From assembly GCF_010435915.1 (NCBI RefSeq), contig NZ_JAAFZH010000012.1, forward strand, positions 164,596-228,595: DNA of 64,000 bases. The letters are read 5' to 3'. Both the position numbers and the translations under genes were made by a program. Shown in pieces: positions 40,680-48,679 of this stretch (position 1 is its first letter; every line of letters begins with the position of its first letter). The notes beneath the pieces are model-generated. The model was given only the letters and a program-made list of their open reading frames with translations. It was not told the DNA's origin and ran no database searches. Origin of the DNA: Spirosoma terrae (GTDB taxonomy: Bacteria > Bacteroidota > Bacteroidia > Cytophagales > Spirosomataceae).

Positions 40680-42047
40680 TTAGAAACGCTTGGGTAACCG
40701 TACGCTGAAGGTAGTGCCTTTGTTAATCTGCGACGCTACGTTGATATGGCCGTGGTGTAACTGAATAATCCGATACGTTAAGGGCAGGCCAACGCCGTGC
40801 CCATGTATGCGCTTGACATTTTCGGCCCGGAAGAATGGTTCGTAAATGCTTTTGATATCTGATTCCAGAATACCAACGCCTTCGTCTTTAATTTCAACAG
40901 CTACCCAGCGCTCGTTAGCGCTGAGCGTAACCTCTACTCGTTTATTGTCGGAAAACTTACAGCCATTCTCCATCAGGTTGAAGAACGCAGAATAGAGCAA
41001 TGATTTATTCCCTTCAATAGTCAGTGAGGGCTGAACTTGCTCCACCTTTCCATCAAAGGAGAAAACCACCGAGTAGTCCGACTGCCGGTTCATGAGCATC
41101 TGCGAAGCCTGATAAATAACTTCATCAATGGATACTTCACTGAATTTCAACGGCGTAGACTCAAGACTTACCAACGTCAGCTCCAGTAAATTATTGGTCA
41201 GCTTGTTCATCCGCTGGATCACTTCGAGTACCGATTTCCACTTCGCTTCGTGTTCCTCAACCGTACGTCGCTTCAGCAATGTTATTTCTATTTGACCGGT
41301 AATAATGGTGAGCGGAGTACGGAGTTCATGCGAGGCATTCGACACAAAATTGCGCTGCATCTCGAACCCTTCCTGGACCCGGTCGAGCATCAGGTTGAAG
41401 GTATGGGCCAGTTTGGCAATTTCGTCGCTGTCGTTCCCAGCCGTAACGCGCTGATTCAGGTTGGAAGCGGTTATACGATCAACCTGCCGGATCACGTCAG
41501 AAATAGGACGTAACGATCGGCCAGCGTAGGCCCAGCCAACGGCACCCATCAAGGCCAGACTACAGATCAGGCCAATAACCATGATCGTCCCGAGGTGCTG
41601 CATCTCCTCCAGACCGTACTGGTCGTAAGCTGAGGCTACCAGAATATATTCCCGATTGTTATGCCGATGAATAAACCCGACGATTTCTTTTCGTTTCTGT
41701 CGAAAGAAGACCTCTTTCTTTTTACGAATCTGATTGAGAGCCTCGGGTTTTATGATCGCGCTATCCCGTGTTGCGTAGACCATTTGGTTATCCTGATCAT
41801 ACACATTGATCTGCTCTTCGGGGAGAGCCGTGAGGTTGTTTTGTTCGATAATCCGCAACTGACGGGTCGTAATTTCGTCTTCGTCGAGCAGCAGGCGGGC
41901 TGTTGTTCGGGCCTTATCGCTCAATCGCAGATAAAAATCGCGTTGCCGGTAATATTCGGAAGTAGCGTAAACAATACAGGAAAATAGAACCAGAATGCCT
42001 GCAACAACCCCAACAAAGGTCAATGAAAGGCGGGCACGGATTTTCAT
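40680..42047 (-). CDS. Membrane sensor histidine kinase, OmpR-system type
   Basis: A 455-residue kinase with a membrane span at about 9-30, a periplasmic sensor domain to about 155, and a second span. A HAMP domain (GRSLRPISDVIRQVDRI), a HisKA domain with the phosphoacceptor His in NASHELRTPLTIITGQ, and an ATPase domain with FFRAENVKRIHGHGVGLPLTYRI follow. It begins 2 bases after the stop codon of its response regulator, so the two form one operon and surely one system. It may control the SulP and coiled-coil genes just downstream, which is inference. The signal is unknown. Confidence 0.93.
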   Translation of the reverse strand: MKIRARLSLTFVGVVAGILVLFSCIVYATSEYYRQRDFYLRLSDKARTTARLLLDEDEITTRQLRIIEQNNLTALPEEQINVYDQDNQMVYATRDSAIIKPEALNQIRKKKEVFFRQKRKEIVGFIHRHNNREYILVASAYDQYGLEEMQHLGTIMVIGLICSLALMGAVGWAYAGRSLRPISDVIRQVDRITASNLNQRVTAGNDSDEIAKLAHTFNLMLDRVQEGFEMQRNFVSNASHELRTPLTIITGQIEITLLKRRTVEEHEAKWKSVLEVIQRMNKLTNNLLELTLVSLESTPLKFSEVSIDEVIYQASQMLMNRQSDYSVVFSFDGKVEQVQPSLTIEGNKSLLYSAFFNLMENGCKFSDNKRVEVTLSANERWVAVEIKDEGVGILESDIKSIYEPFFRAENVKRIHGHGVGLPLTYRIIQLHHGHINVASQINKGTTFSVRLPKRF

Positions 42048-42049
42048 GG

Positions 42050-42733
42050 CTAATCGTCAGTGGCTTGCATAATGTACCCTATGCCGCTAATGGTATGAAT
42101 CAGTTTCAGCGGGAAATCCTTATCTATTTTTTTGCGCAGATAATTGACATATACGTCCACTACGTTGGTGCCCGTGTCGAAATTCAGATCCCAGACGTGT
42201 TCAGTAATTTCATTACGGGTCAGGGCGCGATTCTGATTTTTAAGAAAAAACTCCAGCAGCGCTAACTCTCTGGCTGTCAACAATATCTTATGATTCCCCC
42301 GGCGTACTGTTTTGCTCTGTTGATTCAATTCCAGATCGGCAATTTTAAGAATCTGCGGCTCTGCTGTCTGGTTGGCGTTACGTCGGGTTAAGGCTCGCAA
42401 ACGCGCTACTAACTCCCTGAATTCAAAGGGTTTCACCAGATAGTCGTCGGCGCCGGCATCAAAGCCACTTAGCTTATTATCCGTACTACCTAACGCGGTC
42501 AGCATTAGGATTGGCAGATTCTCGTAGCGGTTACGAATCATCCGACATAAATCAAATCCGTTAATGATAGGCAGATTTACGTCGAGAACTACGATATCAT
42601 ACTCATTTTCGGCCAGCTTGTGCTGAGCTTCCATAGCGTCACCAGCCGTATTGGCAACGAATCCGTAATCCTCTAACCCCGTTTTTATAAGCGACGCCAC
42701 CTCCCATTCATCCTCAACGATTAAAACCCGCAT
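42050..42733 (-). CDS. OmpR/PhoB-family response regulator
   Basis: A 227-residue DNA-binding regulator. The receiver has acidic residues near VEDEW and the phosphoacceptor D51 in VVLDVNLP, with switch residues MLTALG and LVKPFEF. The winged-helix C-terminal domain contains LTARELALLEFFLKNQNRALTRNEI and VDVYVNYLRKKID. It is the first gene of the pair with the histidine kinase downstream. Confidence 0.95.
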   Translation of the reverse strand: MRVLIVEDEWEVASLIKTGLEDYGFVANTAGDAMEAQHKLAENEYDIVVLDVNLPIINGFDLCRMIRNRYENLPILMLTALGSTDNKLSGFDAGADDYLVKPFEFRELVARLRALTRRNANQTAEPQILKIADLELNQQSKTVRRGNHKILLTARELALLEFFLKNQNRALTRNEITEHVWDLNFDTGTNVVDVYVNYLRKKIDKDFPLKLIHTISGIGYIMQATDD

Positions 42734-42995
42734 AGTATCTAGTATCGAATAGAAGTCTCGCTATAAGGCCAAGCTGTCCGATTAAAGCAGCTAACCTTGG
42801 TTGTTTACTATAACAGTCTGAATAAGCCGCCCTAGTTCCCCACCACCAGAATAAGTTATTAACGGCTTCCGCTGCCCAATCCGCCTTAGTTGTCCGGTTT
42901 TCTTTTGCAGCTATACACCCTAACTCAATTGCGGTTCAGTTGGCCATTATCGGTAATCAGTCGAGTCGTAATTCTAAAAAAATAAGCATCGTAAA

Positions 42996-43025
42996 TTGCT
43001 TCACGACTAAAAACCAATAAGTTTG
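42996..43025 (+). promoter_or_regulatory. Bacteroidota promoter in the 42.7-43.2 kb gap
   Basis: TTG at 42996-42998, a 19-base spacer, and TAAGTTTG at 43018-43025 give an exact match to the Bacteroidota -33/-7 promoter (TTG, 19-21, TAnnTTTG). Transcription would start near 43031. The rest of the gap 42734-42995 shows no gene or strong structure. Confidence 0.6.
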
Positions 43026-43030
43026 CGAAA

Positions 43031-43153
43031 AATCTCTTTTTATTTAACCGAAAAGAATACTTATCCTATAGACAATAATCATTAAAAGTATATAAAATGG
43101 CGACTGAGCCATACCAATACGTCAGGAGATCCATAGCCCTTTCTCCTGTTTTT
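43031..43153 (+). ncRNA. Candidate small RNA or attenuated leader
   Basis: The promoter just upstream and a rho-independent terminator at 43123-43153 define a transcript of about 120 bases. In the terminator, CAGGAGA pairs with TCTCCTG, followed by five T. The terminator comes before the sterol-desaturase ATG, and no annotated gene lies upstream on this strand. The RNA contains a 27-codon frame, 43097-43180, beginning MATEPYQYVRRS, which overlaps the terminator stem. It could therefore be a free sRNA, or a leader in which translation decides read-through into the downstream operon. Sequence pattern only, and no known RNA family is recognised. Confidence 0.4.
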
Positions 43154-43185
43154 ACCTTACTAAAATCAACCAGTAATTGATCTAT

Positions 43186-44400
43186 ATGCACATTAATTGG
43201 CTTGCCTTTGCGGTTCCTTTCTTCCTGTTTTTTATTGGACTGGAATACATTGTTTCAAGATGGCAGAAGAAAACGTATTTTTCATTTAACAACTCTGTTG
43301 CGAATCTCAACGTCGGGATTGCCGAACGGCTAATTGACAGTTTTACGGTCGGGGTATTTTATTTCGTTTACGATTATCTGCACCGACACTACGCCATTTT
43401 TGACATTAAATCGAACGCCTGGACCTGGATATGCCTTCTTCTGGCAACCGACTTTGTCTGGTACTGGTATCATAGGCTGGCTCATGAAATCAATGTATTC
43501 TGGGCGGTTCACGTCGTACACCATCAGAGTGAAGATTTCAATTATACGGTTTCGGCCCGGATCACGGTTTTTCAGGCCATCGTCCGTACTGGTTTCTGGT
43601 CGGTGCTACCTATTATTGGCTTTCCCGCTGAAATGATTACAACTATGCTGCTGGTACACGGTCTGTATCCCTTTTTCATTCATACACGTACCGTTGGAAA
43701 ACTCGGCTGGCTTGAATACGTATTTGTTACGCCCTCCCATCACCGTGTTCACCACGCCAGTAATCCCGACTATCTGGACAAAAACTACGGTGACGTATTT
43801 ATCTTCTGGGATAAATTGTTTGGTACGTTTATCGAAGAAAAAGAGGAGCCTGTTTATGGCTTAACCAAACAGCTCGACAGCCATAGTTTTCTCTGGCAAC
43901 AGTTCCACTTTCTGCTTGAGCTGCTAACTCAGGTTCACCGAACACCAGGGATACAGGCCAAAATCAAACTCCTGTTCGATAAACCCGACGCTGTTGATCC
44001 AACGATCCGTAACGGTTTAGAGGCCAAGTTGCTGCTACGTTCCTCGGTGCGTGCCTCTAGCCGACGATTTAAAGGGTACGTCGTCGGTCAACTCACGGGT
44101 ATTTTGCTAATTTTATTCAGCTATCTGCTTTTTGAAGACTATGTGTCCTGGCCCCTGAAAATCAGTATAGCCCTATTCATTCTGCTGACTCTGATCAACT
44201 GCGGTGCTTTGCTCGAGCAACGACAGTGGGTATTGTATCCAGAAATAGCCCGACTAGCTGTGCTCTGGCTTGGTCTGTACATCCTTCTGGGCGATCCAAT
44301 GCTGATTATTCTGGCCTACATAGGCGGTTTATCTGTCTGGGCTTACTTCTCGCTCATACAGAAACGCTACTTCCGACTGGTATATGGCATTGCCCATTAA
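43186..44400 (+). CDS. Sterol desaturase / fatty-acid hydroxylase family protein
   Basis: A 404-residue di-iron membrane oxygenase. The three histidine clusters are present: HRLAHE, HVVHHQS and HRVHHAS. There are several membrane spans, and a C-terminal extension of about 150 residues has four more hydrophobic segments. The layout resembles alkylglycerol monooxygenase-like members rather than classic C4-methyl sterol oxidases. It would hydroxylate or cleave a lipid, and the substrate is unknown. I prefer the ATG at 43186 over a TTG three codons earlier. It heads a six-gene run and follows a candidate leader terminator. Confidence 0.87.
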   Translation: MHINWLAFAVPFFLFFIGLEYIVSRWQKKTYFSFNNSVANLNVGIAERLIDSFTVGVFYFVYDYLHRHYAIFDIKSNAWTWICLLLATDFVWYWYHRLAHEINVFWAVHVVHHQSEDFNYTVSARITVFQAIVRTGFWSVLPIIGFPAEMITTMLLVHGLYPFFIHTRTVGKLGWLEYVFVTPSHHRVHHASNPDYLDKNYGDVFIFWDKLFGTFIEEKEEPVYGLTKQLDSHSFLWQQFHFLLELLTQVHRTPGIQAKIKLLFDKPDAVDPTIRNGLEAKLLLRSSVRASSRRFKGYVVGQLTGILLILFSYLLFEDYVSWPLKISIALFILLTLINCGALLEQRQWVLYPEIARLAVLWLGLYILLGDPMLIILAYIGGLSVWAYFSLIQKRYFRLVYGIAH

Positions 44401-44442
44401 GCTGAACCAATTCGTCAACCATAAACTACAACTTGAAAAACT

Positions 44443-45366
44443 ATGAAACGAAAATCACTCTCCTCTACCCTCCTTTACGCGCGCTGGGGCTCAGCTATCG
44501 GCTTGGGTCTGGCCATCGCTCTAAGCGGCTTTCGGGTTGCCGATGATCCGGCCTATCGCCAAAAAATAAATGAGTGGCATCAGGAGCGTATTACGTCCCT
44601 GAAAAGCGAGAACGGCTGGCTCAATCTGGCGGGTTTGTTCTGGCTGTCGGAGGGAAAAAACTCACTTGGCCGTGGCACAGACTTCGACATTGCTTTTCCC
44701 GTGGCCGATGCTCCGGCCGATTTGGGAAAGCTTTATCTCGAAAAAGGCATTGTGCGCTTTGTCCCTGCTAAAGGAGCAACCGTATCGGCCAACAACACTC
44801 CAGTAACTGAATCAACCGTTATTTTCAAACCAGACGAAAAGCCGGTAACGTTAGCTCACGGCTCATTACGTTGGTTTATTATTAAACGCGGGGATAAATA
44901 CGGCATTCGGTTGCGCGACCTGAACAGTCCATACTTACAGGAGTTTCAGGGCGTAGAGCGTTTCCCTGTCGATCAAAGCTGGCAGGTCAAAGCTCGCGTT
45001 GAAAAGCCTGCAACGCCCAAAACTATCCCCATTCTCGATGTGCTTGGCCTCACCTCGCAACAACCTCTGGCTGGTACACTCGTTTTTGAACGAAACGGTC
45101 AAACGTATCGGCTAGACGCCGTTGGCGAAGGTCAGAAGCTCTTTATCCTGTTTGGCGACGCGACCAATACGCATGAAACCTATGGGTCAGGCCGATTTTT
45201 GTATGCCGACAAACCAGGCCCCGACGGCACTACGGTTCTTGATTTTAACCAGGCCATCAATCCTCCATGCGCCTTTACACCCTACGCTACGTGCCCACTG
45301 CCACCCAAGCAAAACAAGCTGACACTGACTGTCAACGCGGGCGAAAAACGATACGGCGATCATTGA
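44443..45366 (+). CDS. DUF1684 domain protein
   Basis: A 307-residue protein of the DUF1684 family. The N-terminus has a hydrophobic segment at about 15-30 that may be a signal or anchor. Family hallmarks are INEWHQERITSLKSENGWLNLAGLFWL near the start, HGSLRWFIIKRGDKYGIRLRD in the middle, and the conserved TTVLDFNQAINPPCAFTPYATCPLPP near the C-terminus, quoted by its position (about 270-295). Function is unknown. It follows the sterol-desaturase-family gene by 42 bases and precedes a small unknown gene by 17. Confidence 0.88.
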   Translation: MKRKSLSSTLLYARWGSAIGLGLAIALSGFRVADDPAYRQKINEWHQERITSLKSENGWLNLAGLFWLSEGKNSLGRGTDFDIAFPVADAPADLGKLYLEKGIVRFVPAKGATVSANNTPVTESTVIFKPDEKPVTLAHGSLRWFIIKRGDKYGIRLRDLNSPYLQEFQGVERFPVDQSWQVKARVEKPATPKTIPILDVLGLTSQQPLAGTLVFERNGQTYRLDAVGEGQKLFILFGDATNTHETYGSGRFLYADKPGPDGTTVLDFNQAINPPCAFTPYATCPLPPKQNKLTLTVNAGEKRYGDH

Positions 45367-45383
45367 TACACGATTTAACAACT

Positions 45384-45659
45384 ATGCGTAGCGACCAGAA
45401 CCCCAATCCGGAAACTCGTTTTCATAACCTAACGTATCAGGATCAGTTGGATGCCGTCTGGCAGCAGGGACACCTACTGGTAACGCGACAAATACCTGGC
45501 TTCTGGCTCCATCTCTACGCGGTGAATACCTTTTTTGTAGAAATCTGGATTTGCCAGCGTACCTATACTGTTACGTTATTGCGTGTACTGAACCAACCGA
45601 ACGATCTGGACCCCTATTTGTATTTCGTTCAACTGTCATTACACGAGCTATTGCCCTGA
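45384..45659 (+). CDS. Small hypothetical protein, 91 aa
   Basis: A soluble 91-residue protein without a recognised family. It reads MRSDQNPNPETRFHNLTYQD at the start, then GHLLVTRQIPGFWLHLYAVNTFFVEIWI and ends LYFVQLSLHELLP. The pattern of aromatic-rich strands between short polar turns suggests a compact alpha/beta fold. The frame extends upstream into the DUF1684 gene, but the ATG at 45384 avoids that overlap. Gaps of 17 bases before and 12 bases after support a place in the operon with the aminotransferase. Confidence 0.7.
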   Translation: MRSDQNPNPETRFHNLTYQDQLDAVWQQGHLLVTRQIPGFWLHLYAVNTFFVEIWICQRTYTVTLLRVLNQPNDLDPYLYFVQLSLHELLP

Positions 45660-45671
45660 TAAATCGTATTC

Positions 45672-46832
45672 ATGAACACAAGTACAAAAGCCGGGCTTCA
45701 ATCGAAGCTTCCGCACGTTGGGACAACTATTTTCACCGTCATGTCAAAACTGGCGGCCGAACATAATGCCATTAATTTATCGCAGGGATTTCCTGGTTTT
45801 GACTGTTCGCCCGAACTCGTTTCGCTGGTAGAGCGCTATCTGCGAAACGGATTCAATCAATACGCACCCATGACCGGCGTTCCGGCACTACGTGAAATTC
45901 TTGCCCAAAAAACCGCTGACCTCTACGGCGTTACGTACGACCCGGAAACGGAAATTACTGTTACGTCTGGCGCCACCGAAGCGCTATTTGCTGCCATTAC
46001 GGCAGTGGTACGTCCAGGGGATGAAGTCATTGTTTTTGAACCCGCTTACGACAGCTATGTTCCAGCGATAGAATTAAACGGTGGTATCCCGGTATACGTT
46101 ACGTTAACTCCTCCCGATTATACGGTTGACTGGGAAACGGTACGTCAGAAAATAACCGACAAGACTCGTCTTATCCTGGTCAATACGCCCCATAATCCAA
46201 CCGGACGGGTCTGGACGGCCGACGATCTTCAGCAACTGGCCAATCTGGTTCACGATCGCGACATCTGGATTGTCAGCGATGAGGTCTACGAACATATTGT
46301 GTTTGACCAGCATACTCATCTGTCGCTTATGACTCACCCGGTTCTTCAGGAGCGAACATTTGTTGTCGGTTCATTTGGGAAAACGTTTCACATCACGGGC
46401 TGGAAAGTTGGGTACTGCTTTGCGCCAAAAGAACTGACCACTGAGTTCAGGAAAGTACATCAATACCTGACCTTCAGCACCGTAACGCCTATCCAGCACG
46501 CACTGGCTGACTATTTAAAAAATCCCGAACACTACCAACAATTGCCTAACTTTTACCAGCGCAAACGGGATCTGTTTCTGGAAGGGCTTCGGCAATCGCG
46601 TTTTACGATTAAACCAGCGGAAGGCAGCTTCTTCCAGACTGTGTCATACGCTTCCATCACCGATGAGCCTGATTATGAGCTGGCCGTCCGGTTAACAAAA
46701 GAAATTGGCGTAGCTTCTATTCCGGTATCGGTGTTCTATCGTCAGAAAAATGATTATCAAATGCTGCGTTTTTGCTTTGCCAAAGACGACGCTATTTTAT
46801 TGGATGCTGCCGAACGATTGAGTAAACTGTAA
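45672..46832 (+). CDS. Methionine/kynurenine-type aminotransferase
   Basis: PLP-dependent class I aminotransferase of 386 residues, closest in outline to YbdL-type methionine aminotransferases and kynurenine aminotransferases. Signatures are NLSQGFPGFDC, NQYAPMTGVPALRE, NTPHNPTGRVW, and the PLP lysine in SFGKTFHITGWKVGY. It is cytoplasmic. It starts 12 bases after the small unknown gene and precedes a carboxymuconolactone-decarboxylase-like gene by 22 bases. A role in methionine salvage or keto-acid metabolism is plausible, but no other salvage gene is here. Confidence 0.9.
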   Translation: MNTSTKAGLQSKLPHVGTTIFTVMSKLAAEHNAINLSQGFPGFDCSPELVSLVERYLRNGFNQYAPMTGVPALREILAQKTADLYGVTYDPETEITVTSGATEALFAAITAVVRPGDEVIVFEPAYDSYVPAIELNGGIPVYVTLTPPDYTVDWETVRQKITDKTRLILVNTPHNPTGRVWTADDLQQLANLVHDRDIWIVSDEVYEHIVFDQHTHLSLMTHPVLQERTFVVGSFGKTFHITGWKVGYCFAPKELTTEFRKVHQYLTFSTVTPIQHALADYLKNPEHYQQLPNFYQRKRDLFLEGLRQSRFTIKPAEGSFFQTVSYASITDEPDYELAVRLTKEIGVASIPVSVFYRQKNDYQMLRFCFAKDDAILLDAAERLSKL

Positions 46833-46854
46833 GTAACTTTTAAAATCTCGACGC

Positions 46855-47403
46855 ATGCCCCGTATTACTCCCCTACCAGCCGATGAGACAACGCCTGACG
46901 TACAGGCAGCTTTTGATGAACACGTTGCTGATTATGCCGGCAGTCGTATTACGAATATGAAAGCAACGCTAGGACGTTCGCTGCTGGCGTTTCAGGTCTA
47001 TATGCAATGGTATCCATTGTATGAAGAAGTAAAAAAAATTCTTGGCGACAGGCTGGCGTACCTGTTTGCTCACGCCATTTCAGAAGGTTCCAATTGCCCG
47101 CTCTGCACTACGTTCTTCCGGCGAATAATTATTGACAATGGTGAGAAACCAGAGGATATCCAGTTGACGAATCATGAGCAGGCGGTTATTAATTTCGGCA
47201 GCGCTATTGCCCAAAACAAGGGAGAGATTCCTGATGCGCTCTATGAGCCGATTGCGGAGCAGTACACCGACCAGCAGGTGGTCATTTTAGTGGCTTTTGC
47301 CGGTCAGATGATCGCTACCAATGTATTCAATAACGTATTGAACGTAACGATTGACGACTACCTATACCCCTATCTTCCATTAACCCAGCCCAACCAGCCG
47401 TAA
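46855..47403 (+). CDS. Carboxymuconolactone decarboxylase-like (AhpD-fold) protein
   Basis: A 182-residue helical protein of the carboxymuconolactone decarboxylase superfamily. It carries a CPLC motif (about residues 82-85, in EGSNCPLCTTFFRR) like the redox-active CXXC of AhpD. This points to a thiol oxidoreductase or peroxidase-partner role more than a decarboxylase. The conserved later helix reads VVILVAFAGQMIATNVFNN. It is packed between the aminotransferase and an SDR gene (3-base gap), so the three are co-transcribed. Confidence 0.85.
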   Translation: MPRITPLPADETTPDVQAAFDEHVADYAGSRITNMKATLGRSLLAFQVYMQWYPLYEEVKKILGDRLAYLFAHAISEGSNCPLCTTFFRRIIIDNGEKPEDIQLTNHEQAVINFGSAIAQNKGEIPDALYEPIAEQYTDQQVVILVAFAGQMIATNVFNNVLNVTIDDYLYPYLPLTQPNQP

Positions 47404-47406
47404 CTT

Positions 47407-48210
47407 ATGCCTGATTTTACGAACAACGTAGCGTTTATTACCGGAGCGGCTCATGGTCAGGGTCGGGCTGTAGCCGTAGCACTCGCCAAAGAAGGTGCTG
47501 CTATAGTTGCTTTCGATATAGCCAGGCCTTTGTCGTACCCTGGATATAGCCTTGGTTCAGAAAGCGATTTAACTTCCCTTCAACGGGAGATCGAATCACT
47601 CGGCGTGGGATGCCTTACCGTTCAGGGAGACGTACGCGTGAACGACGATATCAAACAGGCGGTTCAGTTAGCCATTACGACTTTCGGCCGGATTGATATT
47701 CTCTTCAATAACGCCGGAATTTGTGCCTATGGTCTCGCCCACGAACTTCCCGAAGAAGAATGGGATGCCATGCTCGATATTAATTTAAAGGGGGCCTGGT
47801 TAGTGGCTAAGCATATTATTCCGATTATGATCCAGCAGAAATCGGGGGTTATTATCAACAACTCATCGATTGCCGGACTAAGGGGTATGAACCGGTTAAG
47901 TCACTACGCGGCTTCAAAATGGGGGCTTGTCGGGCTGACAAAATCGTGGGCGATTGAGCTGGCACCACACAATATTCGGGTTAATTCTATTCATCCTACG
48001 GGTGTCAACACACCCATGAACGACGGTTTAGCAGCGCTGGAAGGAACTACTACCCAGGAAATCGCCGAGCGATCGGCCGGCAATCTTCTTTCCGTGCCGT
48101 GGGTTGAGCCTGAAGACGTATCAAATATGGTTCTCTATCTGGCATCCGACAAAGCACGCTACGTAACAGGATCGCAGTTTGTAGTAGATGCCGGTTTGTT
48201 AACAAGGTAA
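47407..48210 (+). CDS. SDR oxidoreductase of the mycofactocin-coupled type
   Basis: A 267-residue short-chain dehydrogenase. It has the cofactor motif TGAAHGQGR (14-22), NNAG, and the catalytic Ser/Tyr/Lys as NNSSIAG then YAASK. After the second strand there is an extra segment, ARPLSYPGYSLGSESDL (about 39-55). This insertion marks the SDR branch (carveol-dehydrogenase-like) known in actinobacteria to hold its nicotinamide tightly and pass electrons to mycofactocin. No mycofactocin gene is in the window. It ends the operon that began at 43186. Confidence 0.88.
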   Translation: MPDFTNNVAFITGAAHGQGRAVAVALAKEGAAIVAFDIARPLSYPGYSLGSESDLTSLQREIESLGVGCLTVQGDVRVNDDIKQAVQLAITTFGRIDILFNNAGICAYGLAHELPEEEWDAMLDINLKGAWLVAKHIIPIMIQQKSGVIINNSSIAGLRGMNRLSHYAASKWGLVGLTKSWAIELAPHNIRVNSIHPTGVNTPMNDGLAALEGTTTQEIAERSAGNLLSVPWVEPEDVSNMVLYLASDKARYVTGSQFVVDAGLLTR

Positions 48211-48679
48211 ATCCTCCATTCTATAGCATTTTTTTAAAAGCTATTTGAACTCACAACTTTCTTCTCTCCCTCTAGCTAGAATATCTTACAATATTACAAT
48301 TTTAAGGATACGAATGGATAGCGTCAGTCTAATCTAAAACTAGTAGCGGTATTAGTAAAACTACCCTGTTATTTAGGTACACATATTTATAAATTTAGAT
48401 ACTTATATGTCACTCAGAGTTATATATACTGTATATGACTGTATAACAGCGAAGTACCAGACCATCATTTACTAACAGCAGCGGAGCAGTCATAAAATGT
48501 AGTTATTGTATATAAACACTAAATTATATACTTAATTTCCCTGACAGGATGTTCATTTATTATCCCTCATAAGAATATCACAAAAAATCCTTTGGCAACA
48601 ATTGATTATATAGAATTCCATGTACTAACTTTGTAACCCGTTTACGGAAATTTTATTTTTTTCTAACAACTACTGTTTT
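48211..48679 (+). promoter_or_regulatory. AT-rich gap with susC promoter
   Basis: A 469-base AT-rich gap without a gene. A promoter fits TTG (48602-48604), a 21-base spacer and TAACTTTG (48626-48633), an exact -7 box. The transcript would start near 48640, giving a 40-base leader. The last 20 bases before the ATG, containing AACAACTACTG, match the leader of the second susC at 63.8 kb. An ATAGC/GCTAT pair around a T/A-rich loop (48223-48246) may end the upstream SDR operon. Confidence 0.55.
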
